Of a stretch of 64,000 nucleotides of DNA, positions 1-8,796 are shown piece by piece. The stretch comes from GCA-2862585 sp965661345 (GTDB taxonomy: Bacteria > Bacteroidota > Bacteroidia > Flavobacteriales > UBA7312): contig CBFIDK010000005.1 of assembly GCA_965661345.1 (NCBI GenBank), positions 1 through 64,000 on the forward strand, in the 5' to 3' direction. The translations under genes were made by a program, and so were the position numbers. The notes under the pieces were generated by a model. It was not told the DNA's origin. It saw nothing but the letters and a program-made list of their open reading frames with translations, and searched no databases. Numbering within the stretch: the stretch's first letter is position 1; the number at the start of each line of letters is the position of its first letter.

Positions 1-1403
1 TGCTCTTTGCCTAGGCTTACTTTTTCAAGTAGCTCTTCGACACGTGCTTTTCGTTCTTCATCATTTTCCAAAATATTATGGACTTGCATAGGCTCCATGA
101 TGGCGTTTCCGATTGTCATTCGAGGGTTTAAGGATGAGTAAGGGTCCTGAAAAATAATTTGAACCTCTTTTCTAAACTCTCTCAATTCTTTTTCATCAAA
201 GGAAGCGATATCTCTTCCTTTATAAATCATTTGGCCTTCTGTAGGCTCGTTTAATCTTAAAATCGTTCTTCCTGTTGTCGTTTTTCCACATCCGGATTCT
301 CCAACTAAACCTAATGTTTCGCCAGGGTAAACATCAAAACTAATATCGTCTACCGCTTTTACATAATCGGTTATCCCGCCAAAAAATCCATTTCGAATTG
401 GGAAATAGGTTTTAAGGTTTTTAATCTTGAGTATTGGCTCATTAGAGAATAATTTCTTCTGAGCTTTGTCTCGTTCGCTTTTAGAAATAACCAGATTTTT
501 GGTGAATTCTTCGACAGAAATATCGTTTGCAATATTCTCTCCTTTATCATTGGTTTTCATAAAGTCCCCAACAGTAGGTAAGAAGGTGTATCTTTTGTTC
601 AATGGCGGACGACAGGCTAATAATCCTTTTGTATAAGGGTGTTGAGGGTTATTGAAAATATCCCACACGTTTCCTTGTTCCACAATATTACCTTTATACA
701 TTACTACAACCTTATCGGCGAGTTCTGCAATTACTCCTAAATCATGAGTAATGAACAAAATCCCCATGTCGTGTTCTTTTTGAAGTTTTTGCATTAACTC
801 CAATATTGTTTTCTGCACTGTTACGTCAAGCGCTGTTGTTGGCTCATCAGCAACAAGTATAGATGGCTGACAGGACATTGCCATGGCAATCATTACCCTT
901 TGCTTTTGACCACCTGATATCTGGTGTGGATAGGTATTAAATATGCGTTCAGGATCGGGGAGCTGAACCTCTTCAAATAACTTAATCGTTAACTCTTTAG
1001 CGTTAGACTTGCTAATGTGTTGGTGAAGCATAATTGCTTCCATAACTTGGTCACCACAGGTAAAAACAGGATTAAGAGAAGTCATTGGCTCCTGAAAGAT
1101 CATGGCGATTTCGTTTCCTCTATAAGACCTCATTTCCTTTTCGGATAATTGTAGTAGGTCTACTTTTTCTCCGTCTTTTTTGTGGAAGACAATTTCTCCG
1201 TTTGCAATTTTTCCTGGAGGGCTCGGAATAAGGCGCATTGCCGACAAAGAAGTTACTGACTTACCAGAACCCGATTCACCAACAACACCTATCGTTTCAC
1301 CTTTATTTAGTGTAAAACTGATATTATTTACTGCCTTAACTACTTTTCCTTCTGTGTGAAATTCAGTTACTAGGTTCTTAAATTCTAATAAGGTATTGCT
1401 CAT
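1..1403 (-). CDS. Peptide/oligopeptide ABC transporter, fused double ATP-binding protein (partial)
   Basis: The gene reads leftward from an ATG at 1403 and runs off the left edge without a stop, so its C-terminus is missing. Two ABC ATPase domains lie in tandem. The first has Walker A GESGSGKS, signature SGGQKQR and Walker B ILVADEPT. The second has Walker A GESGCGKTTTGR, then IFQDPYSSLNPR. Between them is the PYTKGLLACRPP segment typical of the oligopeptide_HPY region that follows DppD/OppD ATPases. The fused DppD-DppF layout (YejF/GsiA-like) powers uptake of di- or oligopeptides at the inner membrane. No permease or binding-protein gene is visible here. The substrate is inferred from the family only. 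Confidence 0.9.
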   Translation of the reverse strand, partial: MSNTLLEFKNLVTEFHTEGKVVKAVNNISFTLNKGETIGVVGESGSGKSVTSLSAMRLIPSPPGKIANGEIVFHKKDGEKVDLLQLSEKEMRSYRGNEIAMIFQEPMTSLNPVFTCGDQVMEAIMLHQHISKSNAKELTIKLFEEVQLPDPERIFNTYPHQISGGQKQRVMIAMAMSCQPSILVADEPTTALDVTVQKTILELMQKLQKEHDMGILFITHDLGVIAELADKVVVMYKGNIVEQGNVWDIFNNPQHPYTKGLLACRPPLNKRYTFLPTVGDFMKTNDKGENIANDISVEEFTKNLVISKSERDKAQKKLFSNEPILKIKNLKTYFPIRNGFFGGITDYVKAVDDISFDVYPGETLGLVGESGCGKTTTGRTILRLNEPTEGQMIYKGRDIASFDEKELREFRKEVQIIFQDPYSSLNPRMTIGNAIMEPMQVHNILENDEERKARVEELLEKVSLGKE

Positions 1404-1446
1404 GGTGTCTTTGTTTTGAGGCCTCAATTTAGGGGATATCCTTTAA

Positions 1447-2166
1447 TTATGCAACTTCTATTTGCTCTTCTGTAAGAATCGGTTTACACATGTATTTTAG
1501 CAGAATTTGAGCGACCGTTAAAGTGTCCTTCTGACAATAGTTTTTTATTCGTTCAAGGTCTTTGTCTTGCCAATACACTTTGGCAACTTGACTGCCATCG
1601 ATATCATCTTTTGGAGTGGGGACGCCAAATAATGCTGCCAACAATTTTATGGACGTGTAGTGTTTATAATCGCCAAACTTCCACATTTCCATAGTGTCCA
1701 AGTGGCGCACTTCCCAAGGTTTTTTGCCTGAAATTTCTAGTATCTTAGGCAGTTGAACCCCGTTTACCAACATTCTGCGGCACAAAAAAGGGTAATCAAA
1801 TTCCTTACCATTATGGGCGCAGAGGTAGTGGTTTTTGGTGGCAAACTTTTCGTCCAAAAGGGCTTTAAACTCTTCTAAAATAAGCTGCTCGTCATCGCCA
1901 TAAAAAGATTTTATTCTGAAATAAGAAGTCTTGTTTTTCTCATAAATATAGCCCACTGAAATACAAATCACTTTGGCAAACTCTGCCATCACCCCCGCTT
2001 TTAGTCCATAAAACTCATCGGCTGTTTGACCTTCCGAACGTTGCCATTTTGTTTTCTCAGCCCACAACAATTGAAACTCCTCTGAAAGTTCAGAAAAAGT
2101 GGGCGCTGCAGGCACCGTCTCTACATCAAGGAATAGTATTTTATTTATGGAAATGTTTTCAAGCAT
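1447..2166 (-). CDS. Predicted 3'-5' exonuclease, PolB-like (RNase H fold)
   Basis: 239 aa. The N-terminus carries the Exo I motif FLDVETVP (D and E metal ligands), the middle has an Exo II-like AHNGKEFDYPFL, and the C-terminal part has an Exo III-like YCQKDTLTVAQ. This is the DEDD pattern of the predicted 3'-5' exonuclease family related to the proofreading domain of family-B polymerases. The protein is about the usual length for these stand-alone Bacteroidota exonucleases. It is probably cytoplasmic and acts on DNA or RNA 3' ends; the physiological substrate is not deducible. A TATCTTTG -7 box lies directly upstream, so it is likely monocistronic. Confidence 0.82.
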   Translation of the reverse strand: MLENISINKILFLDVETVPAAPTFSELSEEFQLLWAEKTKWQRSEGQTADEFYGLKAGVMAEFAKVICISVGYIYEKNKTSYFRIKSFYGDDEQLILEEFKALLDEKFATKNHYLCAHNGKEFDYPFLCRRMLVNGVQLPKILEISGKKPWEVRHLDTMEMWKFGDYKHYTSIKLLAALFGVPTPKDDIDGSQVAKVYWQDKDLERIKNYCQKDTLTVAQILLKYMCKPILTEEQIEVA

Positions 2167-2174
2167 AGCAAGCT

Positions 2175-2182
2175 CAAAGATA
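2175..2182 (-). promoter_or_regulatory. -7 promoter box for the exonuclease gene
   Basis: On the minus strand these bases read TATCTTTG, a perfect match to the Bacteroidota -7 consensus TAnnTTTG. It ends 9 bases before the ATG at 2166, predicting a very short or absent leader. Confidence 0.6.
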
Positions 2183-2213
2183 TGAATATACTATCAGATT
2201 AATACAGTAAAAG

Positions 2214-2622
2214 TTAAGAAGAAACTATTAAAGGAAACATCTGAAAACAAAAGATAAGGTAAGTGTATTGCAACAATAATTTATAAGCCTTGACCTTTTT
2301 TTCATCTTTTGTACTTATTCTCAAACCTATTATTACAATTAAAATCAATAAAGCCACAGCTTTGCCGATTTCGAAATGAAGCTTGAGGTAAGGTGGGTTC
2401 AAAAAATATACCGATAAATGAAGACTATAAATAGAAATCAAAAACAGACATATAAACTGATGAACCGAAAATAAGATTAGGCATTAGCCTATTTCTTTGG
2501 AATATGGCAAGACATAAACTCAAAGATAGAATAGGCAAAACAATAAAGCTGTAGAAATTCATTTCTACTGCCAAAAATGCAAATACTGAAAGTGTGATTA
2601 GGAATACTAATAGTTTTTTCAT
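2214..2622 (-). pseudogene. Small membrane protein, possibly split by a frameshift
   Basis: Two short reading frames overlap by 17 bases. The upstream one (2622 to 2425, 65 aa) starts MKKLLVFLITL and has two to three hydrophobic segments. The downstream one (2441 to 2214, 75 aa) would need a TTG start inside the other frame and has two more hydrophobic segments. A one-base slip in the run of five T in the overlap (minus strand GTTTTTG) would join them into a single protein of about 135 aa with four helices. It could be a frameshifted gene, a sequencing error, or one real 65-aa peptide followed by chance open frame. I recognise no family. Confidence 0.35.
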
Positions 2623-2645
2623 GATAACTAGATTGTTAGATTTAG

Positions 2646-3344
2646 CTATTCTTTTAAAAACTGAAAATCAAATTGCTGTTTCAGATAACCTTTTAGCTTC
2701 AATTTAACCTCTTCTATATCCACTTCCTTACCCAGTTCTTTTTGCATAGAAGTCACCGATTTGTCAACAATTCCACAAGGGATAATATTTCCAAAATACG
2801 ATAAATCGCAATTAACATTAAAAGCCAAGCCGTGCATCGTTACCCATCTACTTGAGCGAACGCCAAGGGCACATATTTTTCTGGCATTATTCGTGCCCAC
2901 ATCGAACCACACACCTGTTTCACCATCGGAACGCTCTCCTTTCAGGCCATAGTCCGCTAAGGTATTGATAACGGCTTCCTCTAAAAACCTCAAATACTTA
3001 TGGATATCTGTAAAGAAATTGTCCAAATCTAAAATAGGATAACTTACAATCTGACCAGGGCCATGATAAGTAATGTCTCCGCCTCTATTTATTTTATAAA
3101 ATGTAGCGCCTCTTGACTTTAAATAGTCTTCGTTTACAAGTAGGTTTTTTTCATCTCCACTTTTGCCTAAAGTATAGACATGTGGGTGCTCACAAAACAA
3201 TAAGTATGAAGTGGTAGGGTTGGATGTGCTGTCTTTTCTATTTGCCTTTTTAACCGCAATAATTTCATCAAATCGTTTTTCTTGATACTCCCAAGCTTCT
3301 TTGTAATCAATAAGCCCTAAATCCTGAAAAACAACATCTGGCAT
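2646..3344 (-). CDS. lipB: Lipoyl(octanoyl) transferase
   Basis: 232 aa, full length. LipB moves octanoate from octanoyl-ACP to lipoyl domains of 2-oxoacid dehydrogenases, the first step of endogenous lipoate assembly in the cytoplasm. Visible hallmarks: HPHVYTLGKSGDEKNLL near residue 53, RGGDITYHGPGQ near residue 88, the conserved lysine K157 (ARKICALG) and the acyl-thioester cysteine C190 in IIPCGI. It sits 2 bases after the isomerase gene stop at 3347, so the two are likely cotranscribed. No lipA is present in the window. Confidence 0.95.
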   Translation of the reverse strand: MPDVVFQDLGLIDYKEAWEYQEKRFDEIIAVKKANRKDSTSNPTTSYLLFCEHPHVYTLGKSGDEKNLLVNEDYLKSRGATFYKINRGGDITYHGPGQIVSYPILDLDNFFTDIHKYLRFLEEAVINTLADYGLKGERSDGETGVWFDVGTNNARKICALGVRSSRWVTMHGLAFNVNCDLSYFGNIIPCGIVDKSVTSMQKELGKEVDIEEVKLKLKGYLKQQFDFQFLKE

Positions 3345-3346
3345 AA

Positions 3347-4336
3347 TTATACTTTTGCTAAAGAGCCTTTTAGAAAATTAATGACGTCTATTTCAATGGC
3401 GTCAACATTATTCATTTCGGATAAATACCAAGACACCCAATCGCCAAGGTGTATGTGGTAAAGTGAGTTTTCAATTTTAGAATCTCCCATGCTCCAAACT
3501 TCAGAAATGTTGTCAGTATATTTTGCTAAAACCTCTTTGTTAATGTCTATTCGCACTTGGTTTCTGTCATAATCACATTTATTTCTAAAGTAAACAACGC
3601 CTAACTTGTCTGTATTCACTCGCCAACCCAACAACTCGTTGTGATTCATTTCTGGAATAACATGGTGCCAACACAACATTTTACTGTTTTCATTAATTTG
3701 TTGACGGAAACGGACTCCCACGCCCTCAAAACCTGCAGCGGTATAAATTACTGGTGTTGTTCCAAATAATTTATCAGCTAAGGCTTTTGCTTCTGTTTTG
3801 ATTGCCTCTTCATGTTCATCTAATAACGCTATTCCTTTTTCAAATTCTAACTGAAAAGAATCATCTATTAAGCCGTATTGATGTAGTAAGAAAAATAATT
3901 GGGTAAACGAATAACCAAACATGGCTCTTGGTGGCTGTCCGCCAGGGATTTGAATAAGATTAAAGCCTTTTGCTTTGGATAATTCTGCCAGTTTTCCGCC
4001 AGAAGTAACGCAGGCAATTTGGGCATTTCTTTTCTGACAAGCCTCTAAAGCGTATAATGTTTCTTCTGTATTGCCTGAGTATGAAGACGCTATTACTAAG
4101 GTGTTTTCGTCGACAAAATTCGGTATGCTGTAATCTTTACTTGCACAGATAGGAACATTGATATGTTCAGCAACTAAGTCGGCGACGATAGTACCTCCAA
4201 TACCTGAACCGCCTAAGCCACAGATCAGTACATTTTGAATTTCTGCAAATGATTCGTCTAACATGGTCGAGCGCCCTATTTCTAATGCCTCCGTGAGGTG
4301 ATTTGTAAAGTCGCTTATATAATCGTTCATTTTCAT
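3347..4336 (-). CDS. Bifunctional phosphoglucose/phosphomannose isomerase (SIS domains)
   Basis: 329 aa. The first SIS domain holds CGLGGSGIGGT and ASSYSGNTEET, the sugar-phosphate binding loops. The C-terminal half has PEMNHNELLGW, typical of the archaeal/Bacteroidota dual-specificity PGI/PMI family that interconverts fructose-6-P with glucose-6-P and mannose-6-P. Two in-frame ATGs (4336 and 4330) are possible starts; nothing decides between them. It is the first gene of a pair with lipB and diverges from lysS, with the promoters of the two sides packed into 4377-4416. That it serves as the cell's main PGI is inference. Confidence 0.88.
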   Translation of the reverse strand: MKMNDYISDFTNHLTEALEIGRSTMLDESFAEIQNVLICGLGGSGIGGTIVADLVAEHINVPICASKDYSIPNFVDENTLVIASSYSGNTEETLYALEACQKRNAQIACVTSGGKLAELSKAKGFNLIQIPGGQPPRAMFGYSFTQLFFLLHQYGLIDDSFQLEFEKGIALLDEHEEAIKTEAKALADKLFGTTPVIYTAAGFEGVGVRFRQQINENSKMLCWHHVIPEMNHNELLGWRVNTDKLGVVYFRNKCDYDRNQVRIDINKEVLAKYTDNISEVWSMGDSKIENSLYHIHLGDWVSWYLSEMNNVDAIEIDVINFLKGSLAKV

Positions 4337-4376
4337 AATCTGTGGGATGTGTTTATTAGGTTAAACTTTGAAGTTT

Positions 4377-4384
4377 CAAAAGTA
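4377..4384 (-). promoter_or_regulatory. -7 promoter box for the isomerase-lipB pair
   Basis: The minus strand reads TACTTTTG, matching TAnnTTTG, about 40 bases upstream of the isomerase ATG. No clear -33 TTTG is present at the expected distance. Confidence 0.5.
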
Positions 4385-4408
4385 CGAAAATCAGCAGTTA
4401 TTATTTAA

Positions 4409-4416
4409 TATCTTTG
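4409..4416 (+). promoter_or_regulatory. -7 promoter box for lysS; rules out an upstream TTG start
   Basis: TATCTTTG is a perfect TAnnTTTG match 15 bases before the ATG at 4432. An in-frame TTG at 4414 lies inside the box and so would be upstream of the transcript. This supports the ATG at 4432 as the lysS start. Confidence 0.65.
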
Positions 4417-4431
4417 CCGAAAATAAATTTT

Positions 4432-5958
4432 ATGAACCGAACGCTGTCAGAACAAGAAGTTGTAAGACGAGAGTCTCTTCAAAAACTAATTGATTTGGGA
4501 ATAAACCCATACCCATCGGAACTTTATGAAGTTAATGTTTCTGCTAATGAAATAAAGACGAACTACACCTCTGACAAGCTTGGGTACAAGAACATACAAA
4601 TTGCGGGTCGACTAATGAGTCGCCGGCTAATGGGAAAAGCTGCTTTTGCCGAATTACAAGATAGTACAGGTAGAATTCAATTGTACTTCAATAGGGATGA
4701 AATTTGTCCCGATGAAGACAAAACCATGTACAACACAGTGTTTAAAAAACTATTGGATATCGGAGACTTTATTGGTGTTAAAGGCTATGTATTTACCACT
4801 CAAGTAGGCGAAATTTCTATTCACGTTGAAAGCTTTACCGTCTTAACAAAAACGCTTCGCCCCCTGCCATTACCTAAAGTTGATGCCGATGGCAAGGTGC
4901 ATGACGCCTTTACAGACCCTGAAAAAAGATACCGTCAACGTTATGTTGACTTGGTAGTTAACCCCCACGTTAAGGATGCTTTTGTGAAACGAACACAGTT
5001 AACCAATTCCATGCGCTCATTTCTTAACGATAAAGGGTATTTGGAAGTTGAAACGCCAATTTTACAACCTATTTATGGGGGTGCGGCAGCACGGCCGTTC
5101 AAAACGCATCATAACACTTTAGATATGCCGCTTTACCTAAGAATTGCCAATGAGCTTTACCTAAAGCGATTGATTGTTGGTGGTTTTGATGGTGTTTATG
5201 AATTTTCGAAGGACTTTAGAAACGAAGGCATGAGCCGTTTTCACAATCCTGAATTCACACAAGTTGAGCTGTATGTCGCTTACAAAGATTACAACTGGAT
5301 GATGGATTTGGTAGAGGAAATGGTTGAAAAAATTGCCCTTGACTTACACGGAACCACAGAGGTTCAAGTTGGTGAAAACCTCATCAATTTTCAAAGGCCA
5401 TGGAAACGCTACACCATGTATGAAGCCATAGCGCATTTTACTGGAATAGACATTTCAGAAATGGATGAAGAAGAAATGGCTAAAACCGCTAAAAAACTAG
5501 GTGTAGACATCGACGCATCTATGGGACGAGGAAAACTAATTGATGAGATTTTTGGTGAAACTTGTGAGGGGCAATTAATACAGCCCACATTTATTACAGA
5601 CTATCCTGTAGAAATGTCTCCATTAGCAAAAAAACACCGCGACAAAGAAGGCTTGGTAGAGCGCTTTGAGGCTATTTGTAATGGTAAAGAAATATGCAAT
5701 GCCTTCTCTGAATTAAACGATCCTCTTGATCAACGTAGCCGATTTGAAGAACAACTACAGCTCGCAAAAAGAGGGGACGAAGAAGCCATGGTTCTTGATG
5801 AAGATTTTCTTCGTTCAATTGAATACGGCATGCCGCCAACAGCAGGTTTAGGAATCGGCATCGATAGGCTATCAATGATAATGACAAACAGCAACTCCAT
5901 TCAGGATGTCTTGTTTTTCCCTCAAATGAAGCCTGAACAAAAAGCAACAGAAGAATAA
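4432..5958 (+). CDS. lysS: Lysyl-tRNA synthetase, class II
   Basis: 508 aa from the ATG at 4432. The enzyme charges tRNA-Lys with lysine in the cytoplasm. The N-terminal OB-fold anticodon-binding domain (about residues 45-150) is followed by the class II catalytic core. Class II motif 2 (FRNEGMSRFHNPEF) and motif 3 (GLGIGIDRLSM, near the C-terminus) are intact. The start MNRTLSEQEVVRRESL matches other Bacteroidota LysS proteins. The stop codon is immediately followed by the gpsA ATG, so the two form an operon. Confidence 0.96.
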   Translation: MNRTLSEQEVVRRESLQKLIDLGINPYPSELYEVNVSANEIKTNYTSDKLGYKNIQIAGRLMSRRLMGKAAFAELQDSTGRIQLYFNRDEICPDEDKTMYNTVFKKLLDIGDFIGVKGYVFTTQVGEISIHVESFTVLTKTLRPLPLPKVDADGKVHDAFTDPEKRYRQRYVDLVVNPHVKDAFVKRTQLTNSMRSFLNDKGYLEVETPILQPIYGGAAARPFKTHHNTLDMPLYLRIANELYLKRLIVGGFDGVYEFSKDFRNEGMSRFHNPEFTQVELYVAYKDYNWMMDLVEEMVEKIALDLHGTTEVQVGENLINFQRPWKRYTMYEAIAHFTGIDISEMDEEEMAKTAKKLGVDIDASMGRGKLIDEIFGETCEGQLIQPTFITDYPVEMSPLAKKHRDKEGLVERFEAICNGKEICNAFSELNDPLDQRSRFEEQLQLAKRGDEEAMVLDEDFLRSIEYGMPPTAGLGIGIDRLSMIMTNSNSIQDVLFFPQMKPEQKATEE

Positions 5959-6954
5959 ATGGCTCAATTTGAGAAAATAGCAGTAATTGGTGGAGGAAGC
6001 TGGGCAACTGCCATTGTAAAAATGCTCTCTGAAAATAGAGGGGATATTTTATGGTGGATGAGAAACTCTGATACCATTGATCACATCAAAAAATACGGTA
6101 ATAACCCAAACTACATTAGCTCGGCTGAACTTGACCCAAATAAGTTAACCATCAGCAATGACCTCAATGAAATTGTTGATCAGGCCGATTGCCTAATATT
6201 AGCTGTTCCTTCAGCCTTTTTAAGAACAGTTTTAAAACAAATTGATAGTTCTTTAAAAGAGAAGTTTGTGGTGTCTGCTGTAAAAGGAATTATCGCCGAA
6301 AAAAACCGAATAATTGGCGAATACCTTCACAATAAACTTGAGATACCTTATGAAAATATTGGCGTTCTTACAGGCCCTTGTCATGCCGAAGAGGTTGCCC
6401 TTGAAAGACTATCTTATTTAACCATTGCCTGTGAAGATGTTGACAAAGCCGAATGGTTTTCTCATCAAATAAAATGTAGGTATATCCGCACAAACATATC
6501 TGAGGATATTTTTGGGACTGAAATTGCTGCGGTTATTAAAAATATCATTGCCATTGCTTCTGGTGTGTGTCACAGTTTAGGCTACGGTGATAATTTTCAA
6601 GCCGTCTTAGCTTCAAATGCTATACGTGAAATAAAACGCTTTGTCGATGTTATTCACCCCATTAAAAGAGACATGAAAGAGTCTGCCTATTTAGGCGACT
6701 TACTGGTCACCATGTACTCTCAATTTAGTAGAAACCGAACCTTTGGAAATATGATTGGAAAAGGCTATTCGGTAAAGTCTGCTCAATTGGAAATGAATAT
6801 GGTTGCTGAAGGCTATTATGCGGTAAAATGCATTAAAGAAATTAACGAAGAATACAATATTGATATGCCTATTACAAATGCAGTATATAATATTCTTTAC
6901 GAAAAAATTTCTCCAGTAATTGAAATCCGCTTACTCTCCGACCAGCTTAATTAA
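5959..6954 (+). CDS. gpsA: Glycerol-3-phosphate dehydrogenase [NAD(P)+]
   Basis: 331 aa. It reduces dihydroxyacetone phosphate to sn-glycerol-3-phosphate for phospholipid synthesis. The Rossmann loop VIGGGSWATAI is at the N-terminus. VSAVKGI, VLTGPCHAEEV and the catalytic-lysine segment AAVIKNIIAIASG follow, then the C-terminal substrate domain with FSRNRTFGNMIGKG. The start codon abuts the lysS stop, so translation is probably coupled. It converges on uvrC with only a few bases between, and no obvious hairpin terminator is seen there. Confidence 0.95.
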   Translation: MAQFEKIAVIGGGSWATAIVKMLSENRGDILWWMRNSDTIDHIKKYGNNPNYISSAELDPNKLTISNDLNEIVDQADCLILAVPSAFLRTVLKQIDSSLKEKFVVSAVKGIIAEKNRIIGEYLHNKLEIPYENIGVLTGPCHAEEVALERLSYLTIACEDVDKAEWFSHQIKCRYIRTNISEDIFGTEIAAVIKNIIAIASGVCHSLGYGDNFQAVLASNAIREIKRFVDVIHPIKRDMKESAYLGDLLVTMYSQFSRNRTFGNMIGKGYSVKSAQLEMNMVAEGYYAVKCIKEINEEYNIDMPITNAVYNILYEKISPVIEIRLLSDQLN

Positions 6955-6957
6955 GCT

Positions 6958-8748
6958 TTATTTTTTTCTTAAAATAATTTGAGCTTTGCTCTTGCCCACT
7001 AATTTTGAAAGCTCTGTTTCGCTGGCTTCCATAACCCTTTTCACAGAGCCAAAATGAGCGATGAGGGTTTCTACAGTTTTTGGACCTATTCCTTGAATAG
7101 CATCTAAAGAGGTGCCCAAACTGCCCTTGTTTCTTCGGTTGCGGTGATGATTAATGCCAAATCGGTGGGCTTCGTTTCTAAGCTGTTGTATGACTTTTAG
7201 ACTTTCGGAACGCTTATCCAGATACAAAGGAATACTATCGTTTGGAAAGTAAATTTCTTCTAACCGTTTGGCAATACCAATTATGGCGATTTTTTCATGA
7301 AGATTAAGTTTTTCTAAACTTTTTCTAGCTGAACTTAATTGACCTTTACCGCCGTCAATAACGATAAGTTGGGGCAATTCTTGAGCCTCTTCTGTGAGTC
7401 GTTTGTAGCGCCTATAAACCACTTCTTCCATAGATGCAAAATCATCTGGGCCTTCAACCGATTTAATATTAAATAAACGGTAATCTTTCTTGCTTGGCTT
7501 GGCATTTTTAAACACCACACAGGCTGCAACTGGATTAGTCCCTTGAATATTGGAGTTGTCAAAACACTCTATGTGTCGGGGTTTGCTGTTTAGCCTTAAG
7601 TCGTGTTGCAATTGCTCCAATACCCTTTTGTTGTCTAGGCGGTGGCGCAGTTCTTCATTTTTGCGTATGCGGTCTTTTTGAACATTTTTAGCGTTTTTAT
7701 AACACAGATTGACGAGCTTATACTTATCGCCAATTTTTGGCACGCTTATTTTTAACCCATCCCAATGCGATTCGATGGGAATATTCAAAAATGCTTCTTT
7801 TGAGGTACTGTGAAATCGCTGACGTATTTCTGTAATAGCCATTGTAAGCAAATCCTCATCGGCTTCATCGAGCTTCTTTTTTATTTCCATAGAATGGGCT
7901 TGAATAATCGCTCCGCTTGATACTTTAAAGAAATTGACATAGGCATAGTCATTATCCGAAGCTATCGCAAAGACATCCACATCATTTATGGTGGGGCTAA
8001 CAATGGATGATTTGGATTGATACTGTTCAAGTTGTTCTATTTTTTCTTTAACGAGCTGGGCTTTTTCATACTCCATTTTCTCAGAAAGATTGAACATTTC
8101 ATCTTTAAAATGCTGCACTACAGTCCGTATATTTCCTTTTAATATTTGGCGTATGTGCTCAACATCTTTTTCATAATCCGAAGGCTGTTGTTTGCCAACA
8201 CAAGGAGCCAAACAATTACCGATGTGGTATTCTAGGCACTCTTTGAATTTGTTGGCTTCAATATTTTCATTCGATAAATTGTACTTACATGTGCGCAAGG
8301 GGTAAATCTGTCGAATAAAATTCAGCATCGCACTGATGATTTTGGGGTTGGTATATGGTCCAAAATATTCTGAGCCGTCTTTAATGAGTTGACGGGTGTA
8401 AAACACTCTCGGAAAGGGTTCTTTTTTAATGCAAATCCAAGGGTACGTTTTATCGTCTTTGAGTAAAATGTTATAGCGTGGTTGGTATTTTTTAATGAGG
8501 TTATTCTCGAGTAAAAGAGCGTCCATTTCTGTTTCGACTACCAGTATTTCTATGCGGTGAATTTTTCGCACCATATAGGTGGTTTTGAAACTGTCGTGTT
8601 TCGTTTTAAAATAAGAGCTAACGCGACGCTTGAGGTTTTTCGCTTTACCAACATAAAGCAAACCCTCCTTGTTGTCGTAAAAACGGTAAACGCCAGGTTC
8701 TGTGCTAAGGTTTTGTAGTGTTGATTGTATGTCTTCTGAAACGTTCAT
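6958..8748 (-). CDS. uvrC: Excinuclease ABC subunit C
   Basis: 596 aa from the ATG at 8748. UvrC makes both incisions in nucleotide excision repair together with UvrAB. Order of parts: GIY-YIG nuclease domain at the N-terminus (GVYRFYDNKEGLLYVGKAKN), a UVR motif near residue 210, the RNase H-like C-terminal nuclease (HIECFDNSNIQGT, IVIDGGKGQL), and helix-hairpin-helix repeats at the end (IQGIGPKTVETLIAHFG). Length is normal. A TTG one codon upstream is in frame but less likely. The -7 box sits 7 bases upstream of the ATG, implying a nearly leaderless message. Confidence 0.96.
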   Translation of the reverse strand: MNVSEDIQSTLQNLSTEPGVYRFYDNKEGLLYVGKAKNLKRRVSSYFKTKHDSFKTTYMVRKIHRIEILVVETEMDALLLENNLIKKYQPRYNILLKDDKTYPWICIKKEPFPRVFYTRQLIKDGSEYFGPYTNPKIISAMLNFIRQIYPLRTCKYNLSNENIEANKFKECLEYHIGNCLAPCVGKQQPSDYEKDVEHIRQILKGNIRTVVQHFKDEMFNLSEKMEYEKAQLVKEKIEQLEQYQSKSSIVSPTINDVDVFAIASDNDYAYVNFFKVSSGAIIQAHSMEIKKKLDEADEDLLTMAITEIRQRFHSTSKEAFLNIPIESHWDGLKISVPKIGDKYKLVNLCYKNAKNVQKDRIRKNEELRHRLDNKRVLEQLQHDLRLNSKPRHIECFDNSNIQGTNPVAACVVFKNAKPSKKDYRLFNIKSVEGPDDFASMEEVVYRRYKRLTEEAQELPQLIVIDGGKGQLSSARKSLEKLNLHEKIAIIGIAKRLEEIYFPNDSIPLYLDKRSESLKVIQQLRNEAHRFGINHHRNRRNKGSLGTSLDAIQGIGPKTVETLIAHFGSVKRVMEASETELSKLVGKSKAQIILRKK

Positions 8749-8755
8749 CAAGTTC

Positions 8756-8763
8756 CAAAAATA
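8756..8763 (-). promoter_or_regulatory. -7 promoter box for uvrC
   Basis: Reads TATTTTTG on the minus strand, a TAnnTTTG match ending 7 bases before the uvrC ATG. Confidence 0.55.
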
Positions 8764-8796
8764 CGGATTTAAAGGCTATTGTATAATATCTTATAA

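Noticed and set aside
4414..4431. Upstream TTG start for lysS giving six extra residues
   Set aside because: The TTG lies inside the TATCTTTG -7 box, so it would not be in the mRNA; the ATG at 4432 matches family starts.
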